In this document: positions 1 to 6,456 of the stretch, in pieces
How positions within the stretch are numbered: position 1 is the stretch's first letter
Layout: every line of letters begins with the position of its first letter
DNA from: Desulfatirhabdium sp964549995
GTDB taxonomy: Bacteria; Desulfobacterota; Desulfobacteria; Desulfobacterales; Desulfatirhabdiaceae
Assembly (NCBI GenBank): GCA_964549995.1
Contig: CAZJXF010000116.1
Coordinates: 1 to 10,677, forward strand
DNA length: 10,677 nt
Direction: 5' to 3'
Position numbers and translations under genes: made by a program
Notes under the pieces: model-generated
Seen by the model: the letters and a program-made list of their open reading frames with translations, nothing else
Told to the model about the DNA's origin: nothing
The model's database searches: none

Positions 1-366
1 ATCGGTCGAATCCCACCGCACGGTCGTATAGACATCCTTGATTCCCAAGCTGCTGCAATACCGGAATCCTTCTTCAGCCAGTCGTTCCCCGATCCGCCTT
101 CCCATATAGCGGGGATGAACCCCCAAGAGGGAGATCCAAGCACTTCGTTTGATGCCGAAAACCCCCGAAAAAATGGTAATGATGGCATAGCCACGTACCT
201 GACCATCGATTTCGGCGACGAAACTGGCATCGTCTTCTCTTCCGGCCTGATCCAAGACAACCTTTCTCAGATCGAGGTCGCTCGGAACATGGGTAATGGC
301 TACACTAATCTTGTGTACAGCATCGGCATCTGACGGCTGAAGTCTTCTAATGACCACTTGATCCAC
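1..366 (-). CDS. GNAT-family N-acetyltransferase, 3' end cut off by the window
   Basis: The 122 residues visible begin MDQVVIRRLQPSDADAV, the usual first beta strand and helix of a GNAT (GCN5-related) acetyltransferase, and reach the acetyl-CoA-binding motif A around residues 77-95: WISLLGVHPRYMGRRIGERL, with the V-x-P-x-x-x-G-R-R-I-G pattern that grips the pyrophosphate. Members transfer the acetyl group of acetyl-CoA to an amine; the substrate here cannot be told. I chose the GTG at 366 because GAGAGGTG lies 6 bases before it; a second in-frame GTG at 375 has no well-spaced ribosome site, and a stop lies further upstream. It starts 22 bases after the DUF2080 gene on the same strand, so the two are probably cotranscribed. 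The C-terminal part, including motif B, is outside the window. Family assignment is firm, function is not known. Confidence 0.85.
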   Translation of the reverse strand, partial: MDQVVIRRLQPSDADAVHKISVAITHVPSDLDLRKVVLDQAGREDDASFVAEIDGQVRGYAIITIFSGVFGIKRSAWISLLGVHPRYMGRRIGERLAEEGFRYCSSLGIKDVYTTVRWDSTD

Positions 367-388
367 GGCATTCACCTCTCTCGAGATT

Positions 389-583
389 TCAATCGATGCG
401 CACGATCTTCACATGGTGCCCAACCCAGTCTGGCGGCAGATATACTCTACCACTATTGCCGCTGGATTTCACCTCTTTTTCGAGCATCTCTTCGCCGTAG
501 ATCTCGAACTTCACCTTGCGCTTGGCTGCGGAAGACTCCATCTGCAGCCCATTGTCAGGGGTCATGCTTTCGGTTTCATCCAT
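389..583 (-). CDS. DUF2080-family (AbrB-like, 'transposon-encoded') small protein
   Basis: A 64-residue protein whose second half matches the DUF2080 pattern: a charged strand (KRKVKFEIYGEEMLEKEV), then the hallmark GNSGRVYLPPDWVG and a final short strand HVKIVRID. The G-N-S-x-R-V-x-L-P motif resembles the swapped-hairpin DNA-binding fold of AbrB/MazE proteins, so a DNA-binding role is plausible but is inferred. The family name comes from its frequent annotation as transposase-associated; no transposase is seen here. Three ATGs are available (592, 589, 583). I prefer 583 because AAGGA sits 8 bases before it, whereas the same AAGGA would nearly touch the ATG at 592 (67 residues). It is followed after 22 bases by a GNAT acetyltransferase and is separated from the upstream gcdA gene by a terminator, so it should have its own promoter, which I could not identify. 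Confidence 0.8.
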   Translation of the reverse strand: MDETESMTPDNGLQMESSAAKRKVKFEIYGEEMLEKEVKSSGNSGRVYLPPDWVGHHVKIVRID

Positions 584-657
584 GCGCATCATCCTTGATA
601 TCGAGGCCCCATGCCGTTTTGTAGAAACTGGCGCCGGAATCGAGTGTTATCCCTTCC

Positions 658-706
658 ACACAAAACCCCTTTCATGGGTAAGCGGGCGCTCACCCATGAA
701 ATAGGG
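658..706 (-). terminator. Intrinsic terminator of the glutaryl-CoA/glutaconyl-CoA operon
   Basis: Read on the minus strand, a long hairpin lies 36 bases after the gcdA stop. TTCATGGGT (671-679) pairs with ACCCATGAA (692-700), the inner bases AGCG (681-684) and CGCT (687-690) continue the stem around a GG loop with one A-C mismatch, and the outer CCC (667-669) pairs with GGG (704-706) past a 2-base bulge. The minus-strand transcript then runs into UUUUGUGU. This isolates the DUF2080-GNAT pair downstream. The plus-strand side lacks a good T-run, so I read it as one-directional. Confidence 0.85.
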
Positions 707-741
707 TTCTTGAGGACGTTGGAGCCGACTCCAGGTTACCA

Positions 742-2475
742 TCACCCTTTGATGATTCTTGGCAGCATCAGATGGTGATGAGGACAGATGGAACGGGGAT
801 TCTGATAGGCTGCGCCGGCAAAAGCAGCCATATATTTTCGGATATCGCTCATGTTGACGATCTCGTCCACGAGACCGTACTTGGCACAATAGGCCGGCCT
901 GCTGTAGTCGTAATATTCCTTCACCATTTTATTCATGTTTTCGATGACAGGCTCGAGCGGTCTTCCCGCATCCTTTTCCTTGACGAGTCGTCTCGAGAAG
1001 GTGGCAGCTGCCGCCGTCTCCCCGTGCATAACGTAGATTTCCGTGGTCGGCGTGCCAAGGGTAAAGGCATTGTGGCGGTTGGCCGTCGGTCCTCCCATGA
1101 CATAGTGTGCCGCAGCCGTGCCTTTCCGAAGCACCACAAGCATCATCGGTATGTCGGTCTGCTGGATGGAATAGATGAGGCTCTGTCCCAATCCAAGCAG
1201 CTCCGCTTTCTCCGCAATGTTGCCGACATCGATTCCCGTCGTATCCTGGAACCAGATGATGGGCACCCGATCTCTTCCGCACAGGGTCACGAACTCGTTC
1301 ATCTTGATGAGTCCCTGTCGGTACAGCTTGCCCCCGATGCCCGGATACGGCGCATACTCGGGATAATCTTCCCCGAGATACCCCTGACGGTTTCCGATGA
1401 CTCCGACCAGAAATCCGTCGACCTTCACGAGACCCGTATAAATTTCCGGACCATAATTGGGTTTGTACTCCATGTGCTCGCTTCCGTCGACAAGCCTTGC
1501 CAGCACTTCGTCGAAGCTGTACATCTGCTTCTGGTTGAACGGAACAAGCCGATAGAGATCGTCCGCCGAGAACTTGGGGTTCTTCGGCTCCGCCACCCGG
1601 AAGAACTTGGGGTTGTAAGCAGGCATGTCCTTCATGTACTCCTTGAGACCGTCGAGAACACCGGTCTCCTCTTCGTACACGTAACGGAAGAACCCAGTGG
1701 CATCATAGTGGATCTCCACCCCTCCGGGCGGTTTTTCCTTATACTGACGGGCGGCTTGAATGAGCTGCTCGGCACCCTCCAGATCGAAATGTCCTTTCGG
1801 GGACATCCCGCTCAGAATACCGCCGCCGCCGACGGCGATGTTGCAGTTCTTGTGGGCGAAGAGAATGGTTGGGCTAATGCCCTGATATCCGCCGCCGGCC
1901 GGATTCGTTCCATAAATACCGGCCAAAATGGGAATACCTGCGATTTCCAATTCCGCATGCCGGAAGAACGTTGTCCCTCCTCCCCTTCTTCCGGCATAGA
2001 ATTTTTCCTGCTCCGTCAGCTTGACACCGCTGCAATTGACGAGCCACACCAGAGGGATGTTCAGACGCTTGGCCAGATCCGTCGCCCGCAGGATGTTTTC
2101 GGACTGCCCGGGCAGCCAGGCACCTGCCAGAACCTTGTTGTCGAAGCCGATCACGACGGCCCATTTCCCGGAAATCCGGGCAAGGCCGTCGATGACATTG
2201 GTCGTCCCCTCTTCGTTGTTCATCGGGTTGTAAATGCTGTGCAGCGGGCACCAGGTTCCGGGATCGACAAGATACCGCAACCGCTGCCAGACGGTCATCT
2301 CCCCACGGGCATTGATCTTGGCTTCCGGAAACCCGGCGTTCTTCACTTTCTCGACTTCGGCCTTGATCTGGCTTTCCACTTCTTTGATGCTCTGGACGTT
2401 CTTTTCACTGCTTTTGATCTGGCCTTCGGAAAGCGGATGTCCGAATTCCGGCATGTTTTCGAAATAAGGTCTCAT
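742..2475 (-). CDS. gcdA: Glutaconyl-CoA decarboxylase, alpha (carboxyltransferase) subunit
   Basis: GcdA moves the carboxyl group of glutaconyl-CoA to the biotin of the carrier subunit, giving crotonyl-CoA; the membrane subunit GcdB then decarboxylates carboxybiotin and pumps Na+. The 577 residues match the Acidaminococcus fermentans enzyme (about 587 residues) almost from end to end, as far as I can recall its sequence: the start RPYFENMPEFGHPL, the N-domain stretch NKVLAGAWLPGQ (113-124), NCSGVKLTEQEK (147-158), GTNPAGGGYQGISPT (189-203), the C-domain GIGGKLYRQGLIKMNEFVTL (379-398), IIWFQDTTGIDVGN (406-419) and RKGTAAAHYVMGGP (450-463). Both crotonase-fold carboxyltransferase domains are therefore present and intact. 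The ATG at 2475 is preceded by GGAG at 6 bases. It is the last gene of the operon, 64 bases after the CMD-family gene, and ends before the hairpin terminator. The partner subunits GcdB, GcdC and GcdD are not in the window. A related acyl-CoA carboxyltransferase of other specificity is less likely given the neighbouring dehydrogenase. Confidence 0.96.
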   Translation of the reverse strand: MRPYFENMPEFGHPLSEGQIKSSEKNVQSIKEVESQIKAEVEKVKNAGFPEAKINARGEMTVWQRLRYLVDPGTWCPLHSIYNPMNNEEGTTNVIDGLARISGKWAVVIGFDNKVLAGAWLPGQSENILRATDLAKRLNIPLVWLVNCSGVKLTEQEKFYAGRRGGGTTFFRHAELEIAGIPILAGIYGTNPAGGGYQGISPTILFAHKNCNIAVGGGGILSGMSPKGHFDLEGAEQLIQAARQYKEKPPGGVEIHYDATGFFRYVYEEETGVLDGLKEYMKDMPAYNPKFFRVAEPKNPKFSADDLYRLVPFNQKQMYSFDEVLARLVDGSEHMEYKPNYGPEIYTGLVKVDGFLVGVIGNRQGYLGEDYPEYAPYPGIGGKLYRQGLIKMNEFVTLCGRDRVPIIWFQDTTGIDVGNIAEKAELLGLGQSLIYSIQQTDIPMMLVVLRKGTAAAHYVMGGPTANRHNAFTLGTPTTEIYVMHGETAAAATFSRRLVKEKDAGRPLEPVIENMNKMVKEYYDYSRPAYCAKYGLVDEIVNMSDIRKYMAAFAGAAYQNPRSICPHHHLMLPRIIKG

Positions 2476-2539
2476 GCTCTACTCCATATGGATTGAGGGT
2501 CAATGGCTATCGCGACGTTTGGATATCTCCCTGAATACA

Positions 2540-2941
2540 TCATTTACTGTCTGCAGGAGGCGGCCAGAGATTTTTTTCCTGGAGAACCTCCCGAAGGATC
2601 TTCAACCCGGCATTGGCCGCAGGCACACCACCGTAAATCATCGTCTGGAACATCACCTCTGCAATTTCCTGAGGTGTACACCCGACATTCAAGGCGGCCT
2701 GAATATGCAGCCGTAATTCATCCAGCCGGGACAGAACGGTCAATGCCGCAACCGTCACCAATTGCCTCGTCGTATGCGGAATTTTCTCCCGGGCATAGAC
2801 TTTCCCTGTAATGAACAGGGACATGTCCTTCGCGAGCTCCTTGTCGAACGAACGCCATAAATCGTAGGGTTTTTCATCCTGAACTCCGGCAAAATACAGC
2901 GCCGCCGTCTTCTGAGTCCTGGCTGCAGTATCGTCGTTCAC
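2540..2941 (-). CDS. Carboxymuconolactone decarboxylase (CMD)-family protein
   Basis: A 133-residue, all-helical protein of the CMD/AhpD superfamily. The core runs from about residue 55 to 115: RQLVTVAALTVLSRLDELRLHI, then QAALNVGCTPQEIAEVMFQ and the closing MIYGGVPAANAGL, which is the PcaC-type pattern with the conserved H79 after the E-L-x-x-H turn. The AhpD-type CxxC redox pair is absent (C88 is the only cysteine of the core), so a peroxidase-reductase role is unlikely. The start is a GTG at 2941 with GGAGG about 8 bases upstream. It lies 23 bases after the glutaryl-CoA dehydrogenase stop and 64 bases before gcdA, all on the same strand, so it belongs to the operon. True substrates of such stand-alone members are mostly unknown; a direct part in glutaconyl-CoA metabolism is only suggested by position. 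Confidence 0.9.
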   Translation of the reverse strand: MNDDTAARTQKTAALYFAGVQDEKPYDLWRSFDKELAKDMSLFITGKVYAREKIPHTTRQLVTVAALTVLSRLDELRLHIQAALNVGCTPQEIAEVMFQTMIYGGVPAANAGLKILREVLQEKNLWPPPADSK

Positions 2942-2964
2942 GTATTCGTCCTCCGCCGATCGGG

Positions 2965-4128
2965 TTATCGGTTGGCTTTACGAATGCCGAGCTGATCCTG
3001 AGCGATGATCCATTTGCAGATGTTTGCCGAACCTTCGACCATCGTGTAGGTGGGCGCATCCCGATAGAAGCGGGCGACTGGATATTCCGTCGAATATCCG
3101 TAGGCACCCAAGATTCGCATGGCATAGTTTGCAGCCTTGGTCACCACTTCCCCTGCGAAATATTTGGCCTGTGCGACATCGAGCCCGTTGTTCAGCTGTC
3201 CCTGGTCCTTCGCCCATGCGGCTTTGTAGACCAGCAGCCGAGCGGCTTCGATCTCGGCAGACATCTGAGCGATCATGTCCTGGTTCATCTGAAATTCGCC
3301 GATAGGCTTACCGAACTGCTTGCGCTGGTTGCAATACTTGATGGCTACATCCAGGCATCCTTGGGCCAATCCGACGGCTCCGGCTGCTGCCGAAAGACGG
3401 GTCTGATTCAGAGAACTGAAAACGATTTTGGCGCCGTCGCCGGGATTGCCCAGGATATTTTCCTTGGGTACCCGTGTATCGGTCAGAAAGATTTCACCGG
3501 TCGGCGATGAATGGGAGCCCATTTTTTCAAGAGCACTCGTCTTGATCCCATTGAAGTTCTTCATTTCGAGAACGAACGCTGAAAGCCCCTTCGAGCCCTT
3601 CGACTTGTCCGTATAGGCATAGTAAATGATGACATCAGCCACATTGGCATTCGAAATCCAGGTTTTGGAGCCGTTCAGAAGCCAATGGTCCCCTTTGTCT
3701 TCGGCTGTGGACTGCATAGCCATGACATCCGATCCCGCATCCGGCTCCGTAATCCCGAAACCGCCCACATACTCGGCACTGACGAGCTTGGGAATGTACT
3801 TCTTCCGCAATTCTTCGGAACCGTATCGATAAATGGTATAGGCACACCCAAGGGTCTGCATGTTGACCTGAACCCGCAGGGAGCTCGACACCCGTGCGAT
3901 CTCTTCTGTGACGATCATCGCCGCCAGAAATCCCATATTTTCTCCGCCATATTCTTCCGGAATGACCGTTCCGAAGAATCCCAGCTCTCCCATGGGCTTC
4001 AAGGCTTCCTTATATGGAAAATAATGATTGGCATCCCATTCGTTGGCATAAGGGGCGATTTTCTTGGTTGCAAATTCCCTTACAGACTTTCTCAACATTT
4101 CCAAATCCTTGGATAAACCAAAATCCAT
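2965..4128 (-). CDS. acd: Glutaryl-CoA dehydrogenase, non-decarboxylating (Gdh-Des type)
   Basis: This acyl-CoA dehydrogenase (387 residues, FAD-dependent, cytoplasmic) should oxidise glutaryl-CoA to glutaconyl-CoA, passing electrons to electron-transfer flavoprotein. It closely resembles the Desulfococcus multivorans enzyme as I recall it, including GELGFFGTVIPEEYGGE (47-63), FGITEPDAGSD (124-134), DHWLLNGSKTWISNA (147-161), the RKQFGKPIGEFQMNQ block (269-283) and the end VEGSANICKWIIAQDQLGIRKANR region (364-387). The catalytic base is E365 and R85 aligns with the arginine that binds the substrate carboxylate. The residue before the base is V364, whereas decarboxylating enzymes (human numbering Tyr369) have tyrosine; this Tyr-to-Val exchange is the published marker of the non-decarboxylating type. 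I placed the start at the ATG at 4128, preceded by AAGGAGGA (4136-4143) at 7 bases; an upstream in-frame start at 4179 has no support. It is the first gene of the operon with the CMD-family gene and gcdA. Confidence 0.95.
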   Translation of the reverse strand: MDFGLSKDLEMLRKSVREFATKKIAPYANEWDANHYFPYKEALKPMGELGFFGTVIPEEYGGENMGFLAAMIVTEEIARVSSSLRVQVNMQTLGCAYTIYRYGSEELRKKYIPKLVSAEYVGGFGITEPDAGSDVMAMQSTAEDKGDHWLLNGSKTWISNANVADVIIYYAYTDKSKGSKGLSAFVLEMKNFNGIKTSALEKMGSHSSPTGEIFLTDTRVPKENILGNPGDGAKIVFSSLNQTRLSAAAGAVGLAQGCLDVAIKYCNQRKQFGKPIGEFQMNQDMIAQMSAEIEAARLLVYKAAWAKDQGQLNNGLDVAQAKYFAGEVVTKAANYAMRILGAYGYSTEYPVARFYRDAPTYTMVEGSANICKWIIAQDQLGIRKANR

Positions 4129-4135
4129 CTTTCTG

Positions 4136-4143
4136 TCCTCCTT
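4136..4143 (-). promoter_or_regulatory. Ribosome binding site of the glutaryl-CoA dehydrogenase gene
   Basis: AAGGAGGA on the minus strand, 7 bases before the ATG at 4128. It is close to the full anti-Shine-Dalgarno complement and decides this start against the longer reading frame that opens at 4179. Confidence 0.85.
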
Positions 4144-4412
4144 GTGGGTTGATCGCATGTGTCTGAATCCGAATACCATGATCGCATAAAAGCTATTTTT
4201 CAGCTACATTACCCGCTTACCGAAGTCAAGAAAGAATTCATTCCGCTCGGAACTCCCCAAGAATCCCCCGTTGATTGCACGATATCAAAGACAGCCATCA
4301 CTTCCTACCGCAGAAGCGCAATGTACATGGACCCGCAAGAAGTCTATCTCCGATTTCGTGGCAGTTACGAGCCTTCGCATGGGAACGGGTACGCCTTTTT
4401 CATGAGGCATCC

Positions 4413-4430
4413 TGCCAATTCCAATTGGCA
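4413..4430. promoter_or_regulatory. Perfect 8+2+8 palindrome, candidate operator
   Basis: TGCCAATTCCAATTGGCA is a perfect inverted repeat with a 2-base spacer, about 285 bases upstream of the dehydrogenase start and 510 upstream of the transporter. It is not followed by a T-run in either direction and so does not look like a terminator; its size suits a dimeric repressor or activator. Its core resembles the shorter palindrome at 4853-4864. Function is inferred from symmetry alone. Confidence 0.4.
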
Positions 4431-4530
4431 CAACATCGCCTCTCATCCTTTCGCTTCCTCTTTCATTTCATATAGTTGCCAAAAGCCGCCCTTGGCCTCG
4501 GTTTTGCTCTTCCTTGCACGATCCCAATGA

Positions 4531-4842
4531 TGATGGACTCGCAAAAAGTCGCCTCTGACCGATTTCCTTCCAATGCCGGTCTTCCAGCAGGAGGGCAGGT
4601 GGTGTTTTGCGAAGCAGCGGAAACGTGTTTGAAGCAGCCGGAGATCGTTGGATCGGGCGGACGCGCTTCATCTATTTTGGATGGAAAATCCGGATGTTGC
4701 CTTTCAGAAAGCCATCGTTTCCATCTTGGCCATCCGCCCGATCCTACGAGATCGGGCTGCTGAGTTTTTCCGCTGCGCAAGCAAAATGCACCCGCCCTCC
4801 TGCGGGTTAAACAAGAGCATCTGACTTTTTGCGAGTCCATCA
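4531..4842. repeat. 312-base MITE-like element with long imperfect inverted-repeat arms
   Basis: The ends are perfect 20-base inverted copies: TGATGGACTCGCAAAAAGTC at 4531-4550 and its complement at 4823-4842. Pairing continues inward in order: GCAGGAGGGC (4587-4596) with 4794-4803, GCAGCGGAAA (4614-4623) with 4767-4776, and GGATCGGGCGGA (4650-4661) with 4733-4744. The arms are about 131 and 112 bases, so the whole unit can fold into one long hairpin. It is flanked on both sides by ATGA (4527-4530 and 4843-4846), a possible 4-base target duplication. It has no transposase gene, so it would be a non-autonomous element moved in trans, or a palindromic intergenic repeat. Its right end lies 97 bases upstream of the transporter start. 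Confidence 0.8.
4736..4757. repeat. Nested 8-base inverted repeat inside the MITE-like element
   Basis: GCCCGATC (4736-4743) and GATCGGGC (4750-4757) form a perfect 8-base stem with a 6-base loop inside the right arm of the larger element. A second small hairpin, ACCCGC (4790-4795) with GCGGGT (4802-4807), lies further right. These give the right arm its own secondary structure beside the long-range pairing. No T-run follows, so a terminator is unlikely. Confidence 0.55.
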
Positions 4843-4852
4843 ATGATAAGAA

Positions 4853-4864
4853 CCAATCCATTGG
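4853..4864. promoter_or_regulatory. Short palindrome upstream of the transporter, possible operator
   Basis: CCAATCCATTGG is a 5+2+5 palindrome 75 bases before the transporter start and just outside the repeat element. It shares the CCAAT...ATTGG frame and central CC with the longer palindrome at 4413-4430. It is short enough to occur by chance; I list it because of position and resemblance. Confidence 0.25.
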
Positions 4865-4939
4865 CCTCTGCACCCCAATGTACATTTTTTCGGATCGAGG
4901 CTGACAAATTCATCATCCACCAACAGTAAAGGAGGTTTC

Positions 4940-6376
4940 ATGGCTGAAAAACGATGGTTAACGGAGGACAAGCTCGCACTGATCATGGGTCTGTTTCTGT
5001 TTCTGCTCGGTGCACTGAACTACCTCGGCTTGGATGCACTGGGCTGGAGTGTGAAAACCAACGTGTGGACCAGCATGGAGAAGATATTGTCCCCCGCAAC
5101 AGGAACCTATAAGGGCCTGAACGGGGTCTTATCCCTGATTTTCACCTATGTCTTCATCACAGCCTTTCTGGCGATCGGCGTGAAATTTCTGGGTGCGGAC
5201 GTACCCAAATTCATCCGATCCTTCACCGTAGTGTTTTTGATCAGCTATGTCTGCTGGGTGGTGGGCCATTATGCATGGATCGCCGCTACTCCCGATACCC
5301 GAGCCAAATTCCATTTGACCTGGTCGCTGGGTTTGACGGGTGAGGCCGGGTTCATCCTGGCGCTTATCGCCGGAATCATCGTCGGCAATTTCATGCCCGG
5401 CATTTCGGAAAAACTCAAGGAAGCCCTGCGTCCGGAAATGTACATCAAGATCGCCATCGTCATCATGGGTGCCGAACTGGGCGTAAAATCCGTCGATGCC
5501 CTGGGTCTTGCCTCATCGGTCATCTTCCGAGGGCTTTGTGCCATCGTGGAGGCCTATTTGATCTATTGGGCGCTGGTGTATTTCATCGCCCGCAAGTATT
5601 TCAAATTCAGCAGGGAATGGGCGGCCCCTCTGGCTTCGGGCATATCGATCTGTGGTGTTTCGGCAGCCATCGCCACAGGGGGTGCGATCCGTTCTCGACC
5701 CGTCGTTCCCATTATGGTATCCTCCCTCGTCGTGGTCTTTACCTGTATCGAGATGCTCATTCTGCCTTTCGTGGCCCAGTGGGGTCTCTCCGGTGAGCCC
5801 ATGGTGGCAGGCGCCTGGATGGGATTGGCGGTTAAATCGGACGGCGGGGCCATTGCAAGCGGCGCCATAGCGGATGCGCTCATCCGGGCCAAGGTTCTGG
5901 CTGATACCGGTCTTCAGTATCAACCCGGCTGGATCACCATGGCCGCCACCACCATCAAGATTTTTATCGATGTATTCATCGGTATCTGGGCCTTCGTGCT
6001 TGCCATGGTTTGGTGCACCTTCATGGAATGCGCCCCCGGTTCCCGCATGAAATTCAGCGAGGTGCTGGATCGTTTTCCGCGCTTTGTGCTTGGCTACGTC
6101 ATCACCTTTCTGGTGATGCTGATCCTGTGCGCAAACGGACCGGAGCTCATCAAACTCGGCAAGGCAACCATCGCCGGAACAGGTATCTTCCGGGGTATTT
6201 TCTTCGTTCTAACCTTTTTCACGATCGGCATGGTGTCCAACTTCAAGAAGCTCTGGGCCGAGGGGATTGGGAAACTTGCCGCCGTATATATTGTCTGTCT
6301 GTTCGGCTTCATCATCTGGATCGGGCTCTTTATTTCCTGGCTGTTTTTTCATGACGTCAAGCCGCCCATTGCGTAG
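4940..6376 (+). CDS. YeiH/PSE-family (UPF0324, putative sulfate exporter) membrane transporter
   Basis: A 478-residue polytopic membrane protein of the family called 'putative sulfate exporter' (YeiH, Pfam Cons_hypoth698). Family signatures are clear: AGIIVGNFMPGISEKLKEALRP (144-165), KIAIVIMGAELGVKS (170-184), the signature re-entrant-like APLASGISICGVSAAIATGGAI (229-250), GAWMGLAVKSDGGAIASGAIADA (291-313), ATTIKIFIDVFIGIWAF (336-352) and the final TIGMVSNFKKLWAEGIGKL (428-446). About eleven hydrophobic segments can be counted. It is longer than the usual roughly 340 residues; the extra length is mainly about 130 residues at the N-terminus with two or three added spans and a longer loop at 360-400. 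The substrate has rarely been shown experimentally; sulfate or a sulfur compound is an annotation guess. The ATG is preceded by AAAGGAGG (4928-4935). A small membrane protein gene and a two-component system follow on the same strand. Confidence 0.9.
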   Translation: MAEKRWLTEDKLALIMGLFLFLLGALNYLGLDALGWSVKTNVWTSMEKILSPATGTYKGLNGVLSLIFTYVFITAFLAIGVKFLGADVPKFIRSFTVVFLISYVCWVVGHYAWIAATPDTRAKFHLTWSLGLTGEAGFILALIAGIIVGNFMPGISEKLKEALRPEMYIKIAIVIMGAELGVKSVDALGLASSVIFRGLCAIVEAYLIYWALVYFIARKYFKFSREWAAPLASGISICGVSAAIATGGAIRSRPVVPIMVSSLVVVFTCIEMLILPFVAQWGLSGEPMVAGAWMGLAVKSDGGAIASGAIADALIRAKVLADTGLQYQPGWITMAATTIKIFIDVFIGIWAFVLAMVWCTFMECAPGSRMKFSEVLDRFPRFVLGYVITFLVMLILCANGPELIKLGKATIAGTGIFRGIFFVLTFFTIGMVSNFKKLWAEGIGKLAAVYIVCLFGFIIWIGLFISWLFFHDVKPPIA

Positions 6377-6456
6377 CGCTATCTATTGAACGGAAGGGCC
6401 GAGGCAGACTCATCGGGATGATGATACGAACATTCAAAACCAAAAGGAGAATCACC

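Larger units (their letters stand above)
4144..4939. other. Divergent intergenic region without a convincing gene
   Basis: About 800 bases separate the minus-strand glutaryl-CoA operon from the plus-strand transporter gene. Open frames here (for example 4159-4530 plus and 4463-4885 minus) encode low-complexity, family-less peptides without ribosome sites, and the second covers a repeat element, so I do not call them genes. The promoters of both flanking operons must lie here, but no clear -35/-10 pair or sigma-54 (-24/-12) site could be identified by eye. The region contains an 18-base palindrome (4413-4430), a 312-base inverted-repeat element (4531-4842) and a shorter palindrome CCAATCCATTGG (4853-4864). 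Confidence 0.7.

Noticed and set aside
772..2496. 574-residue plus-strand open frame opposite gcdA
   Set aside because: It is the antisense shadow of gcdA, which matches a known protein along its whole length; the shadow has no family resemblance and no ribosome site.
4201..4229. Possible sigma-70 promoter for the glutaryl-CoA operon on the minus strand (TTGACT, 17 bases, TAGCTG)
   Set aside because: The -35 matches 5 of 6 bases at ideal spacing, but the -10 matches only the first two bases, which is too weak to call.
4425..4440. TGGCAC followed by AACATCGCC, resembling the -24 box of a sigma-54 promoter
   Set aside because: The -24 part is perfect but the required GC at -12 is not at the right distance, and TGGCA belongs to the palindrome at 4413-4430.
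4159..4530. 123-residue plus-strand open frame in the intergenic region
   Set aside because: No ribosome site before the GTG start, no recognisable family, it overlaps the 4413-4430 palindrome and ends exactly at the edge of the repeat element.
4531..4842. CRISPR array
   Set aside because: The repeats are inverted copies within one element, not regularly spaced direct repeats.
4821..4849. Outward promoter at the right end of the repeat element (CTGACT ... GATAAG)
   Set aside because: Each box matches the consensus in only four of six positions with 18-base spacing; mentioned as a possibility only.
4463..4885. 140-residue minus-strand open frame over the inverted-repeat element
   Set aside because: It covers a palindromic non-coding repeat and shows no domain; cysteine-, arginine- and proline-rich composition is typical of spurious frames.
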